From Streptomyces sp. V1I1 (GTDB lineage Bacteria; Actinomycetota; Actinomycetes; Streptomycetales; Streptomycetaceae), in NCBI RefSeq assembly GCF_030817355.1, contig NZ_JAUSZH010000001.1, positions 2,536,501-2,600,500 of the forward strand: DNA of 64,000 bases, written 5' to 3'. Positions within the stretch are counted from its first letter, which is position 1, and each line of letters starts with the position of its first letter. A program made the translations under genes and the position numbers. Under the pieces are notes generated by a model that did not search any database, was not told where the DNA came from, and saw nothing but the letters and a program-made list of their open reading frames with translations. This document shows positions 36,157 to 44,079 of the stretch, one piece after another.

Positions 36157-38055
36157 TCAGAAGGCGAGCGTCAGTTGCTCCGGCTCGTTGGGAGCAGGCC
36201 CAACCTCCCTCATCATCCCGGCCAGTTCATCGATGAGATCTGGGGTGCAGCGAGCCTGTTCAGCCAAGAGGCCGCCTCGAGCACTCACCCACCGGTCCCA
36301 CCACTGCTTCGAGAGATCGATCGCTGTTGCCCCAGACACGTCCCCCGCGGGCTCCCACCCCAAAAGTACGCCTCCTGGGTCGTTGACTAGGGGCAGGGCA
36401 TACATGGGGCGACGGGTGTCGTGTCTTCTGAGATCAGGAAGTCCCAATCCGGACAAAGCCTTTCCAATCGCCCTAAAGCGAGCGCTAGCGCCTTCCCCGA
36501 ACGTTCTAGTGATATGCGAGTACCCATCCGCCGCGATGTTGTATTCATCGATAGCGTCAATGGTGTCTCCGGCAACGTGGAATGAGCCAAAACCACGCGT
36601 CTCACCGATCCGAATCCATCGCCTGCCACCGCTAGAAGCGCGGTTATATTGAGAACTGTGGCCTGGGTACAAGCCACTGGTAAATACTACCAGCGGACCG
36701 GGATTTGGAATCTTTTCCCGGACCTCAGGCTTATAGACAGTGGCAGCGATCTGCCCTAGTGGCCGGTCCCGCCCCCAGGCCTCGAGTACAGTCTCGCTGC
36801 CTGCCACGGCGGCTGCCAATTTACCAGCCCGCATGGGTCCGAACGGTGGCGCAGCACCGCAGACGCTCATTTCTAGAGCGACAAACCCCATGTGATAGTG
36901 CCAGATCTTACGCAGACCTGAATCCACCAATCGCCGCATAAGTACGTCCTCACGCAGAAATTGAGCGGGATTTGAAGAATCCAAACAGGCACTGAGTCCT
37001 GCAAGACCAAGGCTAAGCTCAGCGGCAGTTTCTGCACGCTTTGTCTGCGCAAGGAGTTGTCGAGCCAAATCACGTTCATCCGACTTCCGGGCATCGTTGT
37101 ACGCATCACGGAAGCGGGCTGCCAGTTTTTGCAAACCTTCTGCTTGCTGTTTTCCGCCTGAAGGATTGATGGACGGTAGCCCGTCCGGATTCACTGCTCC
37201 AAGCAGGGATGTCAGAACTTGTGCCGTAGCTGAAATCCTGTCTTTGGCGTCGGAGACATCGCCCAATCGGTCGACAAAGCCTCCGGGGCCACCTTCTGCA
37301 TTACGTGAGGTAAGCCCAAGCCAGGAGTCTCTGCAGCGAATTTCAGGAACAACATTGCGGAATTGCGCAACCCCCAGCGGCGTGCCTGGGAATTTCCTGT
37401 CCTCAAGTACTACCGAGACCTCACGGCCAGGTGCGCTGGCATCCGGAGTCATAGACCAAGTAGCGCGTACGGCCCTCCACAGTGCCCTTCCAGCACCCTG
37501 CCCTGCGACGGTGAGCTGAAGTTCTGGTGGGCCGTCTGCAAGCGCAGCAATGCATTCCTGCGAGCGATACTGGCTTTTCGCGAGTGTTCCCAGGAGACGC
37601 TCAAAGGATTTGCGCTGACCTGGAATCCTTAGGGCGTTCGTGCGCGCCTGTCGATATAGCGTTCGGAGCGCTTCCCGTCGTTGCGATTCGCCGACATTTC
37701 CGGCTTCCAGCAGAGGCGCGAGAACAATATCTTCACCCTGAAGCAGGGGATAATATCCCGAATCAATGTAGTCCCGCAAGATAAGCAGGGTCGCTCGAAA
37801 GGCCTTAGCCGATGGAGTATCCTGCCCGCAGTTTTGAACTTCGCGCTTCAATAGCTCCCGGATCTGACTGGGTAGCTTTCCGTCAAGCGAAGTGGCAATC
37901 TGTTTGAACTTGGGGCCCAGTGCACCAAGTTCCTCTGGCTGAAATTCAACCAGCTTATCTACTGGGATAAGCAAAGGGGTGCGGTCATCCATAAGCACAG
38001 GGTAGCTGCTCGAGTCATCGTATGGGAGCGTTAGGGACAGAAATCCGTCGACCAT
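36157..38055 (-). CDS. DUF4338/DruA-like defence protein
   Basis: The 632-aa first gene of the operon carries the signature of the DUF4338 family, which includes DruA of the Druantia anti-phage system. Around residues 235-255 it has VAQFRNVVPEIRCRDSWLGLT. Later come VALEMSVCGAAPPFG (about 405-420), AGKLAAAVAGSETV, the diagnostic GHSSQYNR near 468-475, and RIGETRGFGSFHV. The first 200 residues are family-specific, starting MVDGFLSLTLPYDD. It precedes the DptF-like gene by 110 bp. Tandem 27-bp repeats lie upstream. DruE-type helicase partners are absent. DUF4338 biochemistry is unknown; involvement in nucleic acid sensing or modification is inferred from neighbours only. Confidence 0.75.
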   Translation of the reverse strand: MVDGFLSLTLPYDDSSSYPVLMDDRTPLLIPVDKLVEFQPEELGALGPKFKQIATSLDGKLPSQIRELLKREVQNCGQDTPSAKAFRATLLILRDYIDSGYYPLLQGEDIVLAPLLEAGNVGESQRREALRTLYRQARTNALRIPGQRKSFERLLGTLAKSQYRSQECIAALADGPPELQLTVAGQGAGRALWRAVRATWSMTPDASAPGREVSVVLEDRKFPGTPLGVAQFRNVVPEIRCRDSWLGLTSRNAEGGPGGFVDRLGDVSDAKDRISATAQVLTSLLGAVNPDGLPSINPSGGKQQAEGLQKLAARFRDAYNDARKSDERDLARQLLAQTKRAETAAELSLGLAGLSACLDSSNPAQFLREDVLMRRLVDSGLRKIWHYHMGFVALEMSVCGAAPPFGPMRAGKLAAAVAGSETVLEAWGRDRPLGQIAATVYKPEVREKIPNPGPLVVFTSGLYPGHSSQYNRASSGGRRWIRIGETRGFGSFHVAGDTIDAIDEYNIAADGYSHITRTFGEGASARFRAIGKALSGLGLPDLRRHDTRRPMYALPLVNDPGGVLLGWEPAGDVSGATAIDLSKQWWDRWVSARGGLLAEQARCTPDLIDELAGMMREVGPAPNEPEQLTLAF

Positions 38056-38606
38056 GTGCCATTGGACCTGGGCGGGTCGCCAGTCTGCCGGCGCACCCCT
38101 CTCATCCGCGTTCAGTGGATCCTCCGATCATGACCTTGCCGCTGGCTGCCGCACCGTGAAGGCTACCGGCCCACCAGGGCGCTCAAGCATCAGGCGCTCC
38201 TGCAGGCGACTTGGCGCGCCTCAACGGACTCAGCATGAGGTCCGGCTACAGACGCCAGGTGGGGTGTTCCGGCTGCAGACGCCAGGTGGGTGCTTGGTGC
38301 AGACGCCCTGAGATTGCTACGACCGCTGACACCGCTTCCCGTCGCTCCCGCACAGCCTGGCACCGGGCCGCGGGTCTGCTCGTGCAGGTGGCTGTGCGGC
38401 AAAGAGGGAGGATGGGGTCGCACCCTTGGGTGGCGAACGCCTCTGCCGTCGACGCACTGCGCGCGCTGGGGCGCCTCACCAGTCCGCTGTAGAGGGCCAC
38501 CTGTTCTCGCAGCATCGACCAAAGGGGGCTAGCGGCCCCGAACTAGGTTGGTAGGGTCCGCTGCAAACCAACTCGTTCCGTGATCGCCTCGCCCCTCAAG
38601 GGAATC
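38056..38606. other. Divergent regulatory gap upstream of the defence operon
   Basis: About 550 bp between the DruA-like gene and a small plus-strand gene. No frame is convincing. It contains the 27-bp tandem repeats, and must hold the promoter of the four-gene operon. The composition (mixed GC, several CACCTG and GCTCCCG motifs) suggests regulatory or remnant DNA. Confidence 0.4.
38241..38309. repeat. 27-bp tandem repeat, 2.5 copies
   Basis: TCCGGCTACAGACGCCAGGT plus seven bases (38241-38267) is followed directly by a near-identical unit (38268-38294, one base changed to G at position 8) and a half copy TGGTGCAGACGCC (38295-38309). It lies about 190 bp upstream of the operon start. Tandem operator sites or a small RNA are possible; only the repetition is certain. 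Confidence 0.7.
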
Positions 38607-38993
38607 ATGATGCCCGGCTCTCCCACCAAGGCCACTGATCCCACCTCTGCCGCAAAGTTGATCTCCGATCATGCGATCGGAGCAACCGTAAGCACTTTTC
38701 GAGTGTTCGGAATCAATAGCCTGAAAACCTACTCGGACCCTGATGCACTACAGGGCCAAGCGCTAGAGTCTGTTGCAGAAGTCGAAAATACCCTTCAGCT
38801 CAAATTCACACGTCACTCCATTGATGTTGACTTGCAGCGGACGGGGTCCGTGATCTGGCACGCAATTGATAACACCTCCGCCAGCAAGAGCCCGACGGGT
38901 AGACTCATCTTTACCAATGGCTTCGCTTTGACATTCGCTGAACCTGCGAAAACGAAGCGTATCGCGTTTTGGGTCAAGGAGGCGTCCACCTGA
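38607..38993 (+). CDS. Hypothetical protein, 128 aa, weak Fpg/Nei N-domain resemblance
   Basis: I do not firmly recognise it. The ATG at 38607 (or 38610) follows AAGGGAATC, a good ribosome-binding site. The pattern L-S-DPDALQGQALESVAEVENTLQL and, later, TGRLIFTNGFALTFAEPAKTKR resembles the strands and turns of the Fpg/Nei DNA-glycosylase N-terminal domain, but the catalytic Pro-Glu start, the zinc finger and the second domain are missing. It points toward attR, opposite to the defence operon, and its base composition is as low in GC as theirs. It could be an accessory or regulatory cargo gene. Confidence 0.55.
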   Translation: MMPGSPTKATDPTSAAKLISDHAIGATVSTFRVFGINSLKTYSDPDALQGQALESVAEVENTLQLKFTRHSIDVDLQRTGSVIWHAIDNTSASKSPTGRLIFTNGFALTFAEPAKTKRIAFWVKEAST

Positions 38994-39278
38994 TCGATTT
39001 GCTGGGTCTTCGATTGATTCGCAATTCGGGTCCGTACGCGATAAGGGCGGCGATAGCAGTTAGCGCGGATAGCATAAATGAGCGCTAAAGTCCATGCGCC
39101 GGCTGCGAGTTGCCCCGTGACCGACGGCCTGCTGCCTCGCAGTGGATCGCTTCAGAGAGCAGCTTTCACGACCGGTCGAACTCGTTGAGTTGGCGGCACG
39201 CCGCGGACTATCTGTGGACGGGAAGCCGCTGTGTGACGCCTTGAGGGGCCATGACCTGCAGCGATACTCGTCATGCAG

Positions 39279-39325
39279 ACGGCCTCCGGAGCCGTGTGCG
39301 CAGGTTCGAATCCTGCCGGGGGCAC
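39279..39325 (+). repeat. attR of the AICE (47-bp tRNA 3' half)
   Basis: This copy matches 15338-15384 base for base (ACGGCCTCCGGAGCC to GGGGGCAC). The tRNA 5' half is absent, so this copy is not a functional gene. It marks the right boundary of the element; the tRNA's original terminator follows 50 bases later. Confidence 0.92.
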
Positions 39326-39375
39326 TCGTCGGTCAGCCAGCCAAGAACAAGCTCTGACCAGGGCGAATGCCGTCA

Positions 39376-39420
39376 CGAGAGAGGGCGGGAGTCAGTCTCA
39401 CTGACTCCCGCCCTCTCTCG
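39376..39420. terminator. Perfect 20-bp hairpin, original tRNA-Arg terminator
   Basis: CGAGAGAGGGCGGGAGTCAG (39376-39395), a 5-base loop and its exact complement (39401-39420), followed by TTG. It lies directly beyond attR and would have terminated the tRNA transcript before insertion. Confidence 0.88.
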
Positions 39421-40071
39421 TTGTCTCTCAGTGTTCGCGACACACCTCCGACACACACCGGCATAGCGCGACTGGAGCTCTGGTTAACCCTGATCAAGCC
39501 GGGCGCTTTGACCAGCCAGGCCGCACCAGCGGCTCTGCGGCCCGCCCATCGAATGGCGACTTGCAGGTCTGCCTTGCGCGGTAAGGTCTGGGGATGCGTT
39601 CTACCGAGCCCTGTTGGTCCGCATCCCGTAGTCGTCATTCTCGCAGTCCATCGCCTTGCTGAACCGCTGTCGGCAGTGACCGTTGCCGTTGTCACAGGCA
39701 CCTCCGGCCCTGCCACCACCCATTCCCCATTGGCCCCGAGTGCGGCGTACGAAATACGACGAGTCTCACGCCAACTGCACTGACCTGCGCACAGTGGACG
39801 AGTCGAGACTTCGGAAACATCTCGGTCTCCTGGATCAAAGCAAGTAGAAGACTGCTTTCGCGTGATCATGGGGCTGTCATAGGCCTTGTTGGTGAAGAAA
39901 CATCAGCACAGTGAGCGACTCTGTCGGGATCTTGAGGTTCCAAGGTCATTTGCCTTGGCGCCACCAGAGGGAGCGGGGTAGGCCGCGGGCTTCGAGGTAC
40001 TGCGGCGAAATGCTTTTCGTCCACCTGCTCCAACAACCGCCGGCACAGTGGTGGTCGTGCGGCGCCGCGCG
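39421..40071. other. Chromosomal gap right of the element
   Basis: About 650 bp. Open frames occur on both strands, but none shows a recognisable domain or ribosome-binding site. A minus-strand frame (39869-39333) has runs such as VTTATVTADSGSARRW that resemble coding sequence weakly, and may be a decayed gene next to the former attB. Confidence 0.3.
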
Positions 40072-40638
40072 TCAACGGGCCAGGGAAGAGTATGTGGGCG
40101 GAGAAAGGGGCAGGGTGTCGAGTGCACGGTGTGATCTGAGGGCCGGACGGGTCAGTACCGGCCCGGCGTCCTCGTCGCAACTGTGGCCGACGATGACGAA
40201 GTCGTGCGCAAGGTGCCAGACGAGGCCTGGACGGGCCAGGTCGTTGACCGACATGGGGGTTCCCCGGCCCAGGATCTCGACGTTGAGGGTAGGGGTGCCC
40301 TTGCCGCATTCGGCGAGGCGGCGTTCGTAAAGCAAGCTACCGATTCCCATTCCGCGGAATTCCGGGAGGACTTCGGACGAGCACAGGTACACGCTCGTGC
40401 AGTGGGCGGTCGTTCCGTCCAAGTTCACGTAGTTGAGCCGGCGACTCTCGTACCAGGACGTGCAGCCGATCACCCGGTCTCGGTACAGGGCGCAGAGGTA
40501 GGTCTGGCCGGGGGCGGGGTGGCGGGTGGTCCGTACGGGGGCGAGGCTATCCAGCGTGGTTTGATCCAGGAACGCAAGGAAAGCAGTCATCTGTTGGTCG
40601 TCGATCAGCTTTGTATGCACTTCAGCCTTGTCGATCAC
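40072..40638 (-). CDS. GNAT-family N-acetyltransferase
   Basis: The 188-aa protein is a GNAT: strands around YLCALYRDRVIGCTSWYESR, then the acetyl-CoA loop VLPEFRGMGIGSLLYERRL (about residues 88-106). It is the last gene of the RuBisCO-like cluster. GTG 40638 (VIDKAEVHTKLIDD) follows a strong GGAGGA. It is separated from the ATP-grasp gene by 38 bases. An N-acylation tailoring step is plausible; the substrate is not known. Confidence 0.75.
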   Translation of the reverse strand: MIDKAEVHTKLIDDQQMTAFLAFLDQTTLDSLAPVRTTRHPAPGQTYLCALYRDRVIGCTSWYESRRLNYVNLDGTTAHCTSVYLCSSEVLPEFRGMGIGSLLYERRLAECGKGTPTLNVEILGRGTPMSVNDLARPGLVWHLAHDFVIVGHSCDEDAGPVLTRPALRSHRALDTLPLSPPTYSSLAR

Positions 40639-40676
40639 AACTCCTCCGGCCCCAGCCCCTCGGGTCAGTCCCGGCC

Positions 40677-41840
40677 CTACCAGTCGGCTCGGAACCGTGT
40701 CGTCATGAACTCCTCCAGCATGGGTCTGCCCGGCATCAACTGGGGCACGTTCATGCCCCAGTTCGGGTTGCCCTCCAGGATTAAAGGGCCGCGGTCCGAC
40801 AGCCCCACGTCCCAGCCGATCGATCCGACGCAGGGGAACAGGTCGTGCGCCGCGGTGCACATGCGGCGCAGGGTTCTGGCCTGGGACGTCGGAAGTTTGT
40901 ACGTGCACGTGTCTTGGTCTCTGCCCTGCGCATCCAGTCCGTCTCCGCAGGAACCGTCTTCGTGTACCAGGTGGGCAGTGCCGCCCTGCCTTCGGTTGGC
41001 CGCCACTGCGCCCGGTGCGCCGCGGAACAGGACCATTCCCGCTACTTCCGTGCGGCCCCGGAGTTTGGAGGTGACCACCCTCATGGTCGGCAGGGCGGTG
41101 TCTCCCGACGTCGCGAACCAGTCGTCCGGCCGGAGCAGTTCTTCGGCCACCAGGCGGCCCGAGCGGGTGAGGCCCTCCAGCACGGGGCTTCTCTTTTCCG
41201 GCCGGTGGCTTGCTCGGGCGACCCAGACCGATTCGCCTTGCAGCCCGTAGCGGTCCTTCAGCATCCAGCGCGTTCCGTGCGGGATAGCCGGGTGGGAGAA
41301 CTCCAAGGTACCCGGGACGTCGCCTTCACCTCCGGCCCACACCCTCGTCCCCGGGCCGAGCCCGGTCTGGTGCGGGGCCTCGATTTCCACGGCCCTGAGA
41401 CGGCGGTTGCATTCCAACTTGTCGTTGACGAGCGCAGCCGCAACGGCGCAGTTGTTCCAGTCCCGGTATTCGGTACGGCGTGCTCTGGGCACGACACCAC
41501 GCAGTGCGGCGAGGTCCCGTCTGCCGCACTTGCGCAGTGCCGCGATGTCACGGCTATCGCAACTGGTTCGCAGTGCCATGAGTACGGCGTCGAGGAGCGG
41601 GTGGTCCTGGCTTATCGCCTGCCTGTGGCGCCATACGTCGGTTCCGCCCTTCACCCCGTAGAGGAGCGAGCGGAGTGCCCGGCCCGCAGCGCCCGTGCCG
41701 GTCATAGCGACCATCACGGTGCCCCAGGTCAGGCGCGGCGAGGTCTCATCCGTCAGCTGTCCCCGATGTGCCCCGCACACGAATCGGGCGGCGAGACCCA
41801 TCGGCAATGGACGAGTCGGCAACGCAGGAGCGCTAGTCAT
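40677..41840 (-). CDS. Sugar-transfer-type ATP-grasp protein
   Basis: The 387-aa protein resembles the ATPgrasp_ST family often found with surface-sugar genes. N-terminal helical segment up to about residue 140, then LEIEAPHQTG-like strands (as EIEAPHQTGLG), the ATP-binding loop WMLKDRYGLQGESVWV, PTMRVVTSKLRG and the C-terminal DVGLSDRGPLILEGNPNWGMN, with the Glu-x-Asn metal ligands typical of ATP-grasp enzymes. It probably joins an acid to an amine through an acyl-phosphate. It overlaps the next gene upstream by 8 bases, so the pair is coupled. Confidence 0.7.
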   Translation of the reverse strand: MTSAPALPTRPLPMGLAARFVCGAHRGQLTDETSPRLTWGTVMVAMTGTGAAGRALRSLLYGVKGGTDVWRHRQAISQDHPLLDAVLMALRTSCDSRDIAALRKCGRRDLAALRGVVPRARRTEYRDWNNCAVAAALVNDKLECNRRLRAVEIEAPHQTGLGPGTRVWAGGEGDVPGTLEFSHPAIPHGTRWMLKDRYGLQGESVWVARASHRPEKRSPVLEGLTRSGRLVAEELLRPDDWFATSGDTALPTMRVVTSKLRGRTEVAGMVLFRGAPGAVAANRRQGGTAHLVHEDGSCGDGLDAQGRDQDTCTYKLPTSQARTLRRMCTAAHDLFPCVGSIGWDVGLSDRGPLILEGNPNWGMNVPQLMPGRPMLEEFMTTRFRADW

Positions 41841-42567
41841 GGGTCACCTCACGCGACCGTTCCAACTCCACGTCCGACCAGTTTCGCAGCACCCGGTTCC
41901 TGATCGTCCGTGCCGTCGCCGCCTCGAACTCCGCGACCGCGCGGGAGGCCGGGTCCGAACCTGTCGGCAACTGCCCGGCGTCGAAGAACTCGCGGAGTTG
42001 GGCCAAGGCGGTGCGGTCCAGGCCGGATCGTACGAACGCCTCGTAGTTCAGGCGGAGGAAGCGGGCCGGGTTGCCGACCACGAGTTGTCCTATGCCCACC
42101 GTGCGGGTCACCGCGGCGGCCATGCCAGCGAAGGACCAGTGGCCCATGACCGTACGGGGGTGCAGCGAGCTTCCGATGCCCAGACCGCTCCAGTCGAGCA
42201 TGACGCCGTGGCCTCCCACGGCGCAGTTGACGGACAGGGTGACGTGGGAGCCGATGCGCGAGTCGTGGGCAAGCAGGCTTCCTGCGCCTACGGAGCTGTT
42301 GTCGCCGATAACCGTGGCATCCCCGACCGGGGCGTGCATGACGGAGTGCTCGCCGAAGTAGTTGCCCGAGCCGATGCTGACCACACCGGTCCTTCGCCAG
42401 GCGGTGCCCTGTCGGTGGGCCTGGCGGCACCGCCCGCCGATGACCGAGTAGGCGCCGAAGAAGTTGTCGTCCCCGATGACCGCAGGGCCGGAGATCACCA
42501 CGCCGTGCTCGAAGGTGTTCCGTCGGCCCATCGTGACGTCACCGATGATTACCGGCTCCGTGACCAT
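41833..42567 (-). CDS. Left-handed beta-helix acyltransferase (LpxA-like)
   Basis: The 244-aa protein is built from hexapeptide repeats: IGDVTMGRRNTFEHGVVI, IGDDNFFGAYSVIGG, IGSGNYFGEHSVMHAPVGD and IGDNSSVGAGSLLAHDSRIG (about residues 8-105). A C-terminal helical region follows. The layout matches LpxA/GlmU-type transferases, which move an acyl group from acyl-ACP or acyl-CoA to a sugar nucleotide. A Streptomyces with no lipid A suggests another substrate, perhaps an intermediate of this cluster. ATG 42567 lies 12 bases downstream of the sulfotransferase gene. Confidence 0.75.
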   Translation of the reverse strand: MVTEPVIIGDVTMGRRNTFEHGVVISGPAVIGDDNFFGAYSVIGGRCRQAHRQGTAWRRTGVVSIGSGNYFGEHSVMHAPVGDATVIGDNSSVGAGSLLAHDSRIGSHVTLSVNCAVGGHGVMLDWSGLGIGSSLHPRTVMGHWSFAGMAAAVTRTVGIGQLVVGNPARFLRLNYEAFVRSGLDRTALAQLREFFDAGQLPTGSDPASRAVAEFEAATARTIRNRVLRNWSDVELERSREVTHD

Positions 42568-42579
42568 GGCGGCTGCCTC

Positions 42580-43263
42580 TCACCAGTCGGGTATACCCAG
42601 GGCTTTCCGCACCTCACTGGTGCAAGTTCTGATCAGGTCGATCGTCTCGTCCCGCAGCGCAGGCCTCAGGCGGGGTGCGGAGAGCCGCCACTGAGTGACG
42701 ATCTCGCCGTAGCCGTCCCTGCGGGCGCAGTCGGGCAGGTGCTCGTAGGACCAGAGCGAGACGTCCCAGCCGACCGCGCGCAGCGCTAGGTACTCCTCGG
42801 CGATCTTCCGCCAGCGCTCGGCGTAGAAGACGGCGTACCAGGAGTCGGGGCCGCCATACTGCTCCGCGATGTCTCCGTGACGCTCGGGGTCACACATCGA
42901 GCGGTAGGCCGCGGCCGGCTCACGGAGGAGAAAGACGATGCGTCGCCGGGTGGTGTGCCGCAGTAGCTGCTGCTCGGCCCAGGTGCTCAGGACGGCGGTA
43001 GTGTCCGGGGTAACGGCCAGGCGGTCGAGGTAGTGCTGAATGCCCGCCATGCCGGTGGTGTCCATTATGAAGCCGTCGGCCCGTCGTGCGAACTCCGCCC
43101 GCTGCGCTGCACGGCCCTGCTTCACCCAGTATCGGTGCTGGATAATGTCCGGCTTGTTGTGAACCGTCAGGCCGGACCTGGCCAAGGCGTGTCTCACGTA
43201 GGTCGAGCCGGAGCCACCCATGCTGCAGAAGATCACCGGGTCAGAAGAGTTCAAGGCGATCAC
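42580..43263 (-). CDS. Sulfotransferase-like protein
   Basis: The 227-aa protein starts with a PAPS-type P-loop, FCSMGGSGSTYVRHAL (about residues 12-27), and has the second signature RRIVFLLREPAAAYRSM near 107-123, as in the 3'-phosphate-binding motif R-x-P-x-x-x-x-S of sulfotransferases. The remainder is alpha/beta. It would transfer sulfate from PAPS to a hydroxyl or amine. GTG 43263 overlaps the metallo-hydrolase stop by 23 bases, so translation is coupled. Confidence 0.75.
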   Translation of the reverse strand: MIALNSSDPVIFCSMGGSGSTYVRHALARSGLTVHNKPDIIQHRYWVKQGRAAQRAEFARRADGFIMDTTGMAGIQHYLDRLAVTPDTTAVLSTWAEQQLLRHTTRRRIVFLLREPAAAYRSMCDPERHGDIAEQYGGPDSWYAVFYAERWRKIAEEYLALRAVGWDVSLWSYEHLPDCARRDGYGEIVTQWRLSAPRLRPALRDETIDLIRTCTSEVRKALGIPDW

Positions 43264-44059
43264 CGTCCGAGAGGATGCGAACCTCAGCCTCGCATCCCTG
43301 GAAGGCGCCCAGCATTGCGTCCTCCTCGGCCGACGGGATCCCGATGTGCGTCAGCAGTACGGACTCCAACCGATCGCGTTTGTGGACCAGCTCGGCGATG
43401 TCCGCCGCACCCGCGTGCCCGGCGTTTCCGGACAGGCCGCCGCCGCAGTCGACGACCAACGCCCGTACCGAATCGTCCACCGCGCTCACCAGACGGTCGT
43501 CACAGATGGCGTCGCCGGAGAACACGGTGTTAAGCACTCGGTAGCCGACGGCCTCGGTGCCTCCGTGGGTGACGGGGTAGGCGGTGACGGGCAGTCCCGC
43601 CGCGCCTTCCAGCTCGCCAGCGCGGTCCGCATCGACCGGCCTCCAGTCGATGCGGGGGGCGTTGCGTCGTTCCTCCAGTCCGAAGGGGGCGAGTAGTGCC
43701 CTTGCGATACGGATCGTCTCCTGCGTGCCGTGAATGGCGAGGGGCTTCTCCCGGAACAGACCCAGCATCCACAGCGAATGGATCAGGCTGGGGAGGCCGT
43801 AGACGTGGTCGACGTGGCCATGGGTGAGGTAGAGGTGGCGGAGGGCGCCGGGGTCGAGACCGTGGCGCAGAATCTCGTGCGCGGGGCTACCGCTGCAGTC
43901 GATAGCCAGCAGCGAACTACCCGTTTCGATGAGATACGAGGAGTTGGCTCGCGCGGCGCTCGGTTTGGCGGATCCGCTGCCCAGTACATGGACCGTGCCC
44001 CTTGCGTGTTCCATGGCGTCTCCCGATGCTGGTGATGCGTGGTGTCGTTCTTCGTTCAT
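43241..44059 (-). CDS. RNase Z-like metallo-beta-lactamase-fold hydrolase
   Basis: The 272-aa protein has the MBL metal motif THGHVDHVYG (H-x-H-x-D-H, about residues 79-88), an N-terminal strand VHVLGSGSAKPSAARANSSYLI like RNase Z and related ElaC proteins, the later GDAICDD and a C-terminal LTHIG with the last His. It hydrolyses an ester or phosphodiester bond; this could be nucleic-acid- or small-molecule-directed. ATG 44059 follows GAGGGGACGG. It sits between the RuBisCO-like and sulfotransferase genes, overlapping the latter. Confidence 0.78.
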   Translation of the reverse strand: MNEERHHASPASGDAMEHARGTVHVLGSGSAKPSAARANSSYLIETGSSLLAIDCSGSPAHEILRHGLDPGALRHLYLTHGHVDHVYGLPSLIHSLWMLGLFREKPLAIHGTQETIRIARALLAPFGLEERRNAPRIDWRPVDADRAGELEGAAGLPVTAYPVTHGGTEAVGYRVLNTVFSGDAICDDRLVSAVDDSVRALVVDCGGGLSGNAGHAGAADIAELVHKRDRLESVLLTHIGIPSAEEDAMLGAFQGCEAEVRILSDGDRLELF

Positions 44060-44079
44060 TTCCGTCCCCTCACCTCGCC

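Larger units (their letters stand above)
15338..39325. mobile_element. AICE of pSAM2 type integrated in tRNA-Arg(CCG)
   Basis: The element of about 23.9 kb lies between the two 47-bp att repeats. Backbone, read leftward: SCO3933-like protein, TraB-type translocase, small zinc protein, DUF2637/SpdB-like protein, small membrane and transfer proteins, ASCH protein, RepSA-like initiator, excisionase, integrase. The HTH regulator and Nudix gene are divergent. This is the actinomycete integrative and conjugative element plan, with transfer by a single FtsK-like protein and no type IV secretion apparatus. About 12 kb of AT-richer cargo lies at the attR side. Replication is probably disabled by the IS in rep, so mobility depends on help in trans or is lost. 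Confidence 0.9.

Noticed and set aside
36157..38055. Complete Druantia type I system
   Set aside because: Only a DruA-like protein is recognised; no DruE helicase or DruB-D-like set lies nearby.
38241..38309. CRISPR array
   Set aside because: The units are contiguous 27-bp tandem copies without variable spacers, and no cas gene is in the window.
39142..39357. Second tRNA-Arg gene at attR
   Set aside because: Only the 3' half from the anticodon stem is present; there is no acceptor 5' strand or D-arm.
39333..39869. 178-aa minus-strand frame right of attR
   Set aside because: It spans the tRNA terminator hairpin and shows no domain; at best a remnant.
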